From NCBI GenBank assembly GCA_012861695.1, contig JAAOOA010000012.1:4360270-4424269 (forward strand): a DNA stretch of 64,000 nucleotides, given 5' to 3'. The notes below the pieces were generated by a model that saw nothing but the letters and a program-made list of their open reading frames with translations, was not told the DNA's origin and made no database searches. The position numbers and the translations under genes are program-made. Below are positions 41,090-51,552 of this stretch, one piece after another (the stretch's first letter is position 1; each line of letters opens with the position of its first letter). This stretch comes from Trematomus loennbergii (Eukaryota > Chordata > Actinopteri > Perciformes > Nototheniidae).

Positions 41090-41278
41090 GTTGTCATAGT
41101 AACAACAAACAGAGGCCAGTTGCCACAGAGCTGGTATGTCCCGTCTGGGATAACTGATACCTCAACGTCCAATCAGACAGTCACATAAAGATACCTGATC
41201 TGCTGCGAGCCAATGAGACGCCTCCCGTGCAAAAACTTTGACGAGGGCCACAGCTGCGGCCTAGGATGAGTAGCCAAT
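41090..41278 (+). promoter_or_regulatory. Candidate regulatory module: X-box plus three CCAAT boxes
   Basis: An RFX-type X-box (GTTGTCATAGTAAC, 41090-41103) fits the GTNRCC/AT-N-RGYAAC pattern as an imperfect palindrome. It is followed on the same strand by CCAAT at 41069-adjacent positions 41169-41173, 41210-41214 and 41274-41278, each in a CCAATNA(G) context typical of NF-Y sites. The module is about 2.3 kb upstream of the efnb1 start codon. Function is inferred from motifs only. Confidence 0.35.
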
Positions 41279-41873
41279 AGGAATATGTTTCCAGGACGAT
41301 AGTGGTGGACATACCACGCTGTTGTTGTAAGAGTGTGATCAAACCACAGCCTGGAAGCAGTAGAATGAAAAACACATTATAAGCCAAGTACAATACAATA
41401 CAGACATGTGCCTTGAGAAGCGATCAGAACTAATCTTTTAAAAGTACATGTGGCAGAAGAACGGCGCATCATAATGAGTAGAGGATTATGGGGGATATGT
41501 AGGAGTATTGGACTGTCCACGTTATTCTACATAAACAGAAAAGCCTTATGCAACGTGACACAAAGTGAGGTTCCGTAAGGATAAAGGACTCAGAGTGTAT
41601 TGAGCGTAGCTTTCACATTCAGTCTGACACACCGTAGGCAATTAGATCTTTTCCCCTCCTCTTACAGTCACCTATAAAATAGTGGCATTTCCAAGGAATG
41701 AGGTCATCATGTTAATGTGTATAGGTGCTCGTGATTAGTGCTTCTATAAATAGCGTGAATGTACTTTCATATCACTGAAGCTCATACACAGACGCTCTTC
41801 AGACCCTCCCATTGGAGTCAGCAAGTTAAGATTACTTTTATTGTTCATAGTCACACTTCCTCCTATAGGGGAA

Positions 41874-41887
41874 GGGGGGGGGGGGGG
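41874..41887 (+). repeat. 14-base G homopolymer
   Basis: It is an uninterrupted G run at the edge of the modular repeat. Confidence 0.9.
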
Positions 41888-41899
41888 TGCATGTATGTA

Positions 41900-42376
41900 A
41901 CATGGTTCATGGCTATCCATCCAATAGTTGTTAAAACATTTAATGAAGTTGACATTTTAATATTAATATCACTTTCAATGGTGGTACTAGATCAAAAGTC
42001 ACCACAATCGGTAAGGATTTATCCTCTACATGAATATGTCTGCAAAAGTGTTGGCCAATCTACCTGTTGTAGTAGATCTTGGCATATTGAACAATTAAAT
42101 GTGAAGGCATTACCAAAGTCCGCCAGGAACCATGACAATCCCAAGCAAATATCATAACAATCCATCTATTAGTTATCAAGTGATGTCATGCCAACTTCCT
42201 GTGGGAGTTTGTGGAAAGACAAGGCGTTGACCAAAGTCAATCGGATTCATCCTCTGGGGATCATGAATGTCTGTACCATATGTTGTGTCAATCCAGCCTA
42301 CTAAAGTTGAGATGTTTCACAAAGTATGAACAGGAAATCCCCAAATTCAGATGAATTCATCCTTTGGAACCATGAC
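41900..42376 (+). repeat. Modular teleost repeat, left part
   Basis: Diverged modules of about 100-150 bp repeat the word order CACCAAAGTC, GGATTCATCCTCTGG, ACCATGAATGTCTGTACC, CAATCCA and ATAGTTGTTGAGAT. This arrangement is common in fish genomes. The array is interrupted at 42377 by the hAT-like insertion and resumes at 43418. Confidence 0.7.
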
Positions 42377-43409
42377 CATGGGCGTAATTTCCACTGGGGA
42401 CAGGGGGGACATGTCCCCCCCACTTTTCAAAATCCCATTTGTGTCCCCCCCACTTTTATTTTTATTTTTTTTATTTATTTTTTACGCAAGCGCTCATCGT
42501 CACGGAGGAGCGTCTGTGTGTGTGTGTGGCACGAGCGCATCTTGTCAGAGAGAGATAGAAAGAGAGAGAGACAGAGAGACATAGAGAGTTACGGGGGTTG
42601 TTGTTAGCATTTGGTGCTAGCTCGGAGCTAATGGAGATTAGTAGCTGTTTCAACAATAAGGAGAGGGAGAGTCCTCTCCTGTCGGACTGAGAGAGATAAC
42701 GTCAGCTCAGGGAGGTAAAGGACTCTCTGAGTGATTAGGTTGTAAACTTTAGTCTAGTTATCTCAGTGGGTCTCAAACGGTTTGGTCATCTATGTAAACA
42801 AATATTTCCATATATGTAATATATAGTTGTATATAAAATAAGTTAAGAAATCCTTCCAATGTGTACTATAGGTCAGTACAAAAATAAAAAACACAGTTTG
42901 AAAGGGGAGTGATTAGTCAAATATGCATAAATAAAAAGAAAAAATGCAGACTAGGTAAGATAAAGATAGGAGAGAGGAGTTTATCAATGATTTGTTATTG
43001 GTTGTGAGCATATTCTAATGGCTTTTTGATTATTGAAATAAATACAGTTCTGTTTCATATGAGTGTTGAGAACTGTATCCATAAATCTCTTAATGTTGCC
43101 CTCAAAGTGCACCAGATTGATGCATTCAACTTCAATTTAAAGAAACAAATCTTCCCGGGGTGCATGCCCCCGGACACCCCTAGAGGATGTCAGGTAATCA
43201 CAAATAACACAGGTTCACATGGATAGGATACTAGATAAGTGTGCACACTCATTATATACACTACACATTTTTCTTGGATTTGTTAACACTATAGTCCCTA
43301 ATATATTTGTAGAAAGGCAGGAAATGGAATTAAATTGAGAAAATATTTCATTGCGGAGGACCCCCTGTTTTGTGTCCCCCCCACTTCTCAAACCAAAGTT
43401 ACACCCTTG
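42377..43409. mobile_element. hAT-like non-autonomous transposon, 1,033 bp, nested
   Basis: The element is flanked by an exact 8-bp target duplication, ACCATGAC (42369-42376 and 43410-43417). It begins CATGGGCGTAATTTCC and ends ACTTTGG-mirrored TTACACCCTTG, giving imperfect 11-bp terminal inverted repeats (CATGGGCGTAA against CAAGGGTGTAA). Just inside both ends are the subterminal blocks GTCCCCCCCACTT. Eight-bp duplications and CA-GGG ends are hAT features. The interior has no transposase frame, only a short peptide-like remnant (FPGCMPPDTPRG near 43155-43190), so it is a deletion derivative. Interrupting the older modular repeat shows that it inserted later. Confidence 0.8.
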
Positions 43410-43417
43410 ACCATGAC

Positions 43418-43790
43418 TATGTATACCAAATTGCATGTCAACCCAACCAGTAGTTGTCCAGAAATGTCACTAAAAAGTAAATATGTCAACCTCATGGGGG
43501 CGTGATCGGAAAGACAAGGGGTTCACCAAAGTCAGATGAATTCATCCTCTTGGAACCTATGTATACCAACATTTTACCAATACATCAAATATTTGTTGAG
43601 ATATTTCATAAAAGGGAAGAAAAAGTCAACCTCACGGGATTCTAATGTAAAACAAGGGATCAACAAATTCAGTTGGATTCATCCTCTGGGAACCATGAAG
43701 ATCTTTACCAAATTCCATGGCAATCCAACCAATAGTTGAAATGTTTTAGTCTAGTCAAAAAAGTGGACTGACAGACTGTCGTGGTGCTAG
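43418..43790 (+). repeat. Modular teleost repeat, right part
   Basis: The same modules resume directly after the nested element (CACCAAAGTCAGATG, ATTCATCCTCTTGGAACC, CAATCCAACCAATAGTTG) and end near GACTGACAGACTGTCG. Removing the 1,033-bp insert and one duplication restores a continuous module. Confidence 0.7.
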
Positions 43791-45479
43791 CACGGCTTGA
43801 CATATTCATTTTATAATGATATATAAAGAGAGGAACGCAGGAAATCTTCTCATGAAGAGAGAACATGTTGTCTTTTCTGAATGAATGATTAAAAGCAAAA
43901 TGGTTTCACTTGAATATTCTCTTCATCGTCTTCTGATTTGTTTCAGATCTAAAATGGAGGGCAGTAAGGCAGAAGAGGGTGTATCTTTTGTCTTCCGCTC
44001 TCTTAGACTCCAAGATGAACCCTGCTGCAGAGGACAAAGATCCTTCCCAATCTGCTATTTACACTTCGCAAACACTGAAACCATGACATCATCATTCCGG
44101 GGTAAAGCCGCTGCGGTCCTGCAGTCGACCCAGCAACCTCACAGTGAAAATAAATCACACTTAAATTCGCCTCCGATTGCTTTTAATCTGCCCTTAATGA
44201 AGTCTGGCACATTTCCCTCTGGTGTGGCTCCATGACACGGCCGTGATCTACGGGCCAAGCCGGAGACCCGAGGGCTGCGGCCTCTCTGGAGCTGTGGGAC
44301 ATGTGGCTTAGGCCGGGGCTATGGATCCAGGTATGAGCGGAGCCCCTTTGGCATGTAAGGGGTCGAGTGGTTAACCCTCGTTATCTGGAGAGGACTAGGA
44401 ACATGTGAGTCGGACGTTCCAGCTGTAATCAATATCAAGCAGCCATTAACCAGTGAGACAACACGTCTTCTCAAAGCCACACACATAAGCACTTAGCAGC
44501 ATGTTTCCCGTCCGTCTCACGCACTGTAAAGCATTCACTAAAGGAAACACTAGGGCATAGACGCAAACAACATGGAAATACTCCAAACACCGGGCTTGTT
44601 ATAATAGTGGGAAAAGTCTGTTAATGTAAACAGACTATTTTCAGAGTGCGACACTTGAAAAGTTGTCGTGTGAGCTATTCCTGCTGCTTTGATTCAACTG
44701 TAAGAGCAGCGAGGCCGAAACACAACAGCTGGGGCATCCTCAGACTTGCATTTCCTGTTTGCGGTATACGCTTGATTGCTGTCCAGACGTCTTCCTCCTC
44801 TTTCTTTCCCCTTCTCTTGCTTCACTCCACCTCCTCTCCTTTTTCCATCTCAGCCATCATGACTGACAGGGTTGCACTGATTACAGACAAATAACAATCT
44901 GCGCTAAACATGTCCTCTGCAATTTAACATCCCAGCAGGAGATGTAAGCAAAACCTCATCTCTTCTCCTCTCCTCTCATATCAGTAATTAGGTCTGATAA
45001 CAAGCCACGACAATGGATGTTTCGTGTAGCCGTCTTTGTCTACATATAAACATCTGGGGATCTTGATAACAATCGTGATTAGAAGCCGGTTCTGATCCTC
45101 CTATCTTAACTCGCCACAGTTCCCTGCATTATACCTTTTTTAGCCTCTCGGATGAGATTAGAATTGAAAAAGAGAAATTGTTCTTTGATGCTTAATATCA
45201 AAAGAACTCTGCGCTCAACAATTCCCCCTTGAAAGTTAGGCCATGCAGACACACAAACACACACACAGAGACACACACCTTATTAACTGGCTGTGATTAT
45301 TTGTTAGCGTAAACTGCATTTTGTAGGCCTGTGGCCCGGAGGGTTTAGAAAACAGCTAAATTGATGGAGAGAATATGCCAAATGCTGGCCTGGGGGGGAT
45401 GTTCTGTCCATTCTAATAGAATTACAAGCCTCTGATAGATGAGTCTTTTCTCCAAGGCTACTTGTCTGTCAAACATTAG

Positions 45480-45745
45480 GTCACACTCAGCTTCCAGACT
45501 GGAAGGGGAAGAGGGGAGAAAGCAGCGAGAGAAGAAGAGGAGGGGGATAGCAGGGGGCTCAGGGCATGGAGAAGAAAACGTCTGGAGAGGTGCCTCACTC
45601 CCTGCCAAGAAAATGAGGGCAACAAAAGTGAAAAAGGGGTTAGAGGAGAGAGGGAAAGGAATGAGAGAAAGAGAGAGGGTGGGAGCCGGTTGAAAGAGAG
45701 TGAAAATGAGTGCGGGTGGGGGTTAAAGAAAGAGGAGAGAGTGAG
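45480..45745 (+). repeat. Polypurine-rich stretch
   Basis: About 265 bp are dominated by A and G on the plus strand (AGAGAGAAAG, GGGAAAGG and similar), with a few pyrimidine interruptions near 45570-45610. Confidence 0.8.
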
Positions 45746-46021
45746 GAGGCTACAAAAGAGTGCATTCGAATCCGCTCTAATTAAGGCCTGCATGATGGAC
45801 AGGACCTGCGGACGTGCCTTCTTTTCTTTTCGAGTGTGTGTGAGGGGACGGTGTGATGGTGGGAGGGGCCGGGCCTCTAGTAGAGATGTCTACTGCCAGC
45901 AGTCTGAATGGGACAAAGACCTGAATAGAAACTTCAAAGCGACCTCTGTGAGCTCACCCCCCCACCCCTCCTTCTTCACAGTCTCTTGGCTGTATGATGG
46001 TCAACAAGCTCCTGTTCAAGT

Positions 46022-46022
<1 letters not shown>

Positions 46023-46061
<39 letters not shown>

Positions 46062-46080
46062 TGTTTGTGTGTGTGTGTGT
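46023..46080 (+). repeat. GT microsatellite
   Basis: It is a GT array with GTTT interruptions. Confidence 0.95.
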
Positions 46081-47802
46081 TCTCACGGCATGTGTGATTC
46101 TGTTTTCCAGGCTGTTATTTTCTGACTGCTACATGCATTTCTTGGCAGCTATGCTATGCGTGTAGTGTGGATTTCAAACGGTGTCTATCTGCCCGCGCAT
46201 GTTTTGTCCCGTGTGTGGGGGTGTGTGTGTTTGCTAGAAGAGCAGAGTGCAGGATGCAGATATAATTGGAGCAGAGGATCTGACTCATTGCTCTCTCCCT
46301 TTTGAACCGAGCACTGGCGGCTGGGATTGGATCTGAAACAAGTAGCCCACAGAGCTGACGTGCTGAAGAAATTAGTGTTGCTAAATTACACGGAGGGATT
46401 CGGCGTCTAATTCCATCCCAATGTCCTTTCTGATTTTGGCCCACGCTTTATGATCTTGTGGCTTGCGTCATCTAATTCTGTTTGGCTCCAGTTCAGGGGC
46501 TTCTAATGATCTTCCACTTATCACCCCTCTCTCTACAGTAGATACTCCTCAAAGTGGCTCTCTCAGCAAAGCAACAGCCTCACACCACTCCACCGAGTTG
46601 GAATTCGTCCTGGGGCCCCTGAGAAAAACAGGAAGGCCCGGGGTGATGGCCAGGGCAGCCGAACAGATAAGATTTGTGTGTGTTTTGTGAGGTTCGGCAT
46701 CTGTGTGACCGTGTGTGTGTGTGTGTGTCACCAAGGTATCTGTCCTGCCTGAGCCCACTTCGCATCAGTCAAGAGCCAGGTCAGGCTGCAAAGCCCCCCC
46801 GGGATCAACGTGTCACTGTAGCCACTCTGTGTCGCTGACATGTCCTCGGTGACATCATCACTCGGGGACACTGAACAGATGATTAATCTCTCTTCAATGC
46901 TCAGCTGAAGAGCCATTTAGAGCCCACCTCTAATCAGAAGAAAGTGGCCCCAACTATCTCATCAGCGCTGCCTTTCTTCCCGCTGGCAGGTGCTGTGTAA
47001 CCGCAGCTTTGATCATATATTTATATTTTAAGAGGTAATACGTAAGCTCTTCATGCAGCCCCATACCTCATAATGCCTGTGGAGAAAACACCCTGCGAAT
47101 GTGATTTTTTTCCTGTTGCTGTCACCTGTTTCCTGGGAAATTACGTTTTATATACCAACCATAGAAAATCACATTGAGATAACCTTATCTGCAGATAGAA
47201 TGCTATCTGTCATCCTGCTTATGTCATGAGCATGAGTGTGTGCAGCTATAAATAAAGAGGCCATAAAAATCCTGGAGGAGGTCCGTAGTGTGTAATGCCC
47301 CCCGACACACACACACACACGCATAAAGCTGTAAGTATGACACGCCTTTAAAACAAAATAATCACAGCTAATGTACAAGCGTGTGCTCATGCGCCCACAG
47401 GACAACGAGGAAACATTGCACCCCAGCACGCACTGTTACACAAACACACCTTTGGCAACATGAGATATATACAGTGAGAAACACATTTTAAACCAAGGGA
47501 GGAAAACCTAAATCTGAGGGTGTCCTTGTTAGTAAGAAGCAGAGGGTACACGAGGGCTCTCAGCCGCATCATCAAAGCCTCAGCAATTACTCCCATGCTC
47601 CCACACTCTGGCATAAATCTGCTCTTATCTCGGCTCGCTTCAGGATCAGGGAATATCAGCTCCAGCATCTGCTCCATCTACAAACCCAGCCACTAAAAGC
47701 ACAACAAAGTGGCTCTGCAGGCATAAATAAAGGCAGGAGGGGCACCGGAAAAAGCAAAAAGAAGAGAAACAGAGAATGAAAGATACAGACGGAGACATAG
47801 GG

Positions 47803-47837
<35 letters not shown>

Positions 47838-47842
47838 TGTTC
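47803..47842 (+). repeat. GT microsatellite
   Basis: It is a GT array with one ATG interruption. Confidence 0.95.
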
Positions 47843-49511
47843 TGGCTTGTCTTATTTGCCTGGAGCATTGGGGCTCGCTCACACTGTGATCTGTCAATCA
47901 GCCGGTCAGAAGGGAAACTTTCCTATAAGTGATTTCCAAGCTCGGCTCCGGAGGTATTCTTCACGGGAAATTAAGACATATGGAGTGGAGGCAGGTCACC
48001 AGCCCGGGTTTGGGGTAAAAGGTCAGAGTTGAGGGTTTAGTGGTCAGGGGCAGATATGAAGTTAAGACCGGCATGTCATATTTATTGGTGGGGTTAAGAT
48101 AATCATCGACTGTTTGTCAAACGGAACCTATGAACTCGGGATTAAGGCCCCCGAAGGACACATTTTTAGCATTATTAACTTAGACAAGGACAACTCCGCA
48201 GATTTTCCAGGTCAGACTAAAGTTCTGCAGCTGGATGCAGTGGCGGCGGTGACGGATGAACAGGTCTTCCAACTATTTTTAGGAGGATGTTTATTTTGCT
48301 CACGGCCGGACTGAAGCAACATCTTTCATCCTGACCTCTTTATCGCAGCTGTGACCCTGAACTCCCTCCTCCTCCTGCCATTCTGTCTCCTGTACCTCCC
48401 TTATGCATTTCCTCCTTCCTCTCTAGGCCTTCCACTCCTTCTTCGCCCTGAGCCAACCACTCCCTGCTATACAAATACTCCTCGTACCAACCTGATACAT
48501 TTTTCCTGCGATGTACAATATAGATACCACTCCAATTTACAACCATTTGGAAGGCTTTTAAATTAAACGTGCCCTCAAACGTTCTAGCCGTGAATCAGAG
48601 ACAAAATGTTTCAAGTAAATTAGTTATGAGGAAATACCTCAGTTCCAGGTGCTGTGGAGGGGCCAGGGGTGAGAGGTGACGGGTCACACACCACCCCTCA
48701 GGGTTCCCTGACCTCACATGACTGATGAATAGTGTGCTAACAAGAAACAGCTCTCTCTCACCGAGTCTGCACTCTCTCTTCTTGTCTTTTGTTCTCCTCT
48801 CTGGGATGAGGTCTGGCAGCAGCAGAGTAGGAATACTTCTACCTGCTGAACCTTTAAAGTACCCCGCCATCTGTCAACCCCCTCGGATTTATAAGTATCA
48901 TCATATCACATTCAAACTAGGCACTGTCGCACTCTTACATAACCTAACCCCTATCTACTAGCGCATGCAATACTTAAGAATAGATTGAATAAATTATCAT
49001 TGGGTGAGGTGTTAAATCTTGGCTGGCTATTGAAGCGCTCTCTTTTCTAATGAGGCTGCACTACCTCATCTCTGGCTCGCAGGGAAAGCTAATAATCACA
49101 GGCACAAGCATGGGCCGCCAAACACATGCAGACACACCCAGTACACCCCCCGCATGCATGCACAAATGGACATTGGAGGCACACTTAACACGTGCACACG
49201 CACCCCGGCCATTTGCACAGTCATATCATAGAGCCAATTAAGGGATGAGTCTTATTAGCAGAGGTGTCCGAGGCCTCGTAAATCACCGGGGTTTCCTGGC
49301 AGGGGCTTGTGACATGCAGAGCTCTCCCTCATCTTTATTAGACCTGTCTCATCACGCCCTTATAAGACACTCATCCAAACTTTACAGAGACTCATGATTT
49401 AGCAGAGCTGGCTCGGCATAGACATGCGTTCAGTCATCTGCGCGGGTCACCTTTGAATAAGCTTCAAAGGATTAGAAAATGGAGGAATTGTAAGCCTTCT
49501 GTGGCACAGTC

Positions 49512-50262
49512 GGTTGTAGAATTTTTACTTATCTAAAATACAAGTGTTGAAATACTTTGTTACAAGTAAAAGTCCTACATTGAAAATGTTCCATAAGTAC
49601 AGTGTAGTGTTAGCGGTATTAGCATCAGATTACATTGAACATACTAAAACGTAAAGTACTCCCCATGCAGACTGCAATATATTTTATGTCGTTGGATTAT
49701 AATGATCAATGCATTCATGTGTTTATCTCCTAAATGCTGCAGATGGAAAAGGAAGAGCTTATCTTTGTACTTAAATGCTGCTGGGGAGGTCGACATTTCA
49801 CCAAGGGATGAATGATGTTATTAAGTTATAGAGTCAATGATTTATACTGAGCTATAAGGATCAATGCTAAATGATTTGTTGGTTTAAATATGTATCATTC
49901 ATCTGAATCTCTATCTTCAGAGCTAAAGGTATCAACTGAATGTAGTGCAACATAGTGTATGAACAGAAGACTTGTATTATTGCAAACAAACAACAATGGG
50001 GGCAGAATTGGCAAGGGACTCCAATTTCTTTTCTGGATTTACAATTGTACAGTTTGTGTCTGTACGTTTGTGTCATCTTGTGAAGATGACAGGAAAATGT
50101 GATGCAAATTTGGTCACAAAGAAAATGTAGTTGAATAAAAATCACAATATCAAACTGGGAGTTAAAGTGGAGTGGATGTAAAGTATCAGGGAATGGAAAT
50201 ACTTAAATGAAGTACCTTAAAATTGTACTTGAGAGAATCTACTTATAGCGCTACTCGGCACA
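49512..50262 (+). mobile_element. Decayed teleost hAT-type non-autonomous element
   Basis: In order it shows AATACTTTGTTACAAGTAAA, AGTCCTACATTGAAAATGTT, TATTAGCATCAGA, TTGGATTATAATGATCAATG, GCTGCAGATGGAAAAGG, and finally GGAAATACTTAAATGAAGTA and AATTGTACTTGAG. These are the landmarks of a common teleost element whose intact ends read CAGTGGTGGAA. Both ends are worn away here. A stretch of about 175 bp (49950-50125) does not match the remembered order and may be an insertion. Confidence 0.65.
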
Positions 50263-50964
50263 GTGCTAGCTCACACACAGGCTCAAAGAGCTTCCCTCTA
50301 ATTGAAAACCATCATTATTTCCACTGGGACAAGTGAAAGGGGCTTCACTACAATGATGTGAGGTGAGGAGAGAAGGTGTCGAGAATCAGATTTCATGGTA
50401 ACCCCGGGTAAATATCACCCTGCTCCCAACTGACATCTCTCCTTGTTTTCCTGCCTCGCGGGGCCCAATGAATCGCCAGACCACCTGCAGCTCTGCTGAT
50501 GACAGATTCCCTCCACACACTGGACCATCCCAGCCCTCAGTGTCAAAGGGGCACTAATCCTCCTGCTTCTGTCCTATAAACACAATAGGCCTGTCACTCG
50601 TTCACTCATTCAGCATACCTTTAGCTGTTCTGCCCGTGTGTCAATACGGGGAACACCGACGGAACGAGGACAGTAGTTCCCACGCCGCTCTATTCATAGC
50701 TTTCCACAGGAATCTCTGACCTGTTCTGGCCTGTCTCATGAAACCTGCTCCTCATAATGAACGCCATTGATACCTTTTTTCATTTCACATTCACCTTGAC
50801 ATCTCCATTACGGCCCACAGAGCGTCATCCTCTTAATGCAGGAGAGATTATTTTCCCATTTATTTGGATACCAGACATCTTTATTGGGTGCTTGGCGTAT
50901 TGCAAGCCGTTTACATTTTTCTTGATATCAGATAGCAGTGTATACCAGTAGTTGGCTTTGGCTC

Positions 50965-51002
50965 TAACCCTAACCCTAACCCTAACCCTAACCCTAACCC
51001 TA
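50965..51002 (+). repeat. Interstitial telomere-like tract, six perfect TAACCC units
   Basis: Six uninterrupted TAACCC units (TTAGGG on the minus strand) are followed by TAG and then a 37-bp segment that is found again at 51197-51233. Confidence 0.95.
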
Positions 51003-51037
51003 GTTGGACAGTTGGTTAAACAAGCTTGTTATTCTGT
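50983..51037 (+). repeat. 55-bp direct repeat, copy 1 (telomere-like plus unique flank)
   Basis: Three TAACCC units plus the 37-bp segment at 51001-51037 (TAGTTGGACAGTTGGTTAAA, ending TATTCTGT) are identical to 51179-51233. The offset is 196 bp. Confidence 0.93.
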
Positions 51038-51167
51038 ACATCTGAACTACTCCTCCTCCTTGGTCCATGTACCCCAACACTAACAGACAAACACACTCAC
51101 AACACCCATCCACAGACCCCTAGGCCAGTGCAACCCAATCCCATACCGGAATCCATAACCCTACTCC

Positions 51168-51198
51168 TAACCCAAACCTAACCCTAACCCTAACCCTA
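51168..51198 (+). repeat. Second interstitial telomere-like tract
   Basis: One TAACCC and one altered unit are followed by three perfect TAACCC units, then the same TAGTTGGACAGTTGG segment as at 51001. Confidence 0.93.
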
Positions 51199-51233
51199 GT
51201 TGGACAGTTGGTTAAACAAGCTTGTTATTCTGT
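51179..51233 (+). repeat. 55-bp direct repeat, copy 2
   Basis: It is identical to 50983-51037. The 141 bp between the copies are C-rich and contain broken CCTAA/CCCAA words, as in decayed telomeric sequence. Confidence 0.93.
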
Positions 51234-51257
51234 CTCGGTAGTTGAACAAAAACTGGT

Positions 51258-51552
51258 ACTAGTCAATCTTTTTCAGCAACCACTTTTGTCAAGCTAAATA
51301 AGCCTTACTAGTGACGGCAGGCGCCGCACCAGTGGCACCAAAGTCCAAACGCACCCACTAGTTTCAAAGTCTTAAAAATTAGCTAGAGTTGCTAACCTCT
51401 TAACTTGTGAAATATGGATTCAGCTCACAAGTCTCGTGGCCTACATTTTGCTAAACTAGTGCTGTCGAAAGTGAACATTTCACCTTAACTAGTTAAATAT
51501 TTGAACAGTGTGTATAAATAGTTAACTAGTAAAGTCAGAAGATAATACTAGT
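51258..51552. repeat. Cluster of seven ACTAGT hexamers
   Basis: ACTAGT begins at 51258, 51307, 51357, 51455, 51488, 51525 and 51547, with a near match (ACTTGT) at 51403. The first spacings are 49, 50, 46 and 52 bp, which suggests a worn tandem array. The sequence between hexamers is poorly conserved. Confidence 0.5.

Noticed and set aside
43885..44235. Plus-strand frame of 116 codons in the spacer
   Set aside because: No domain, no start or splice context, and unremarkable composition.
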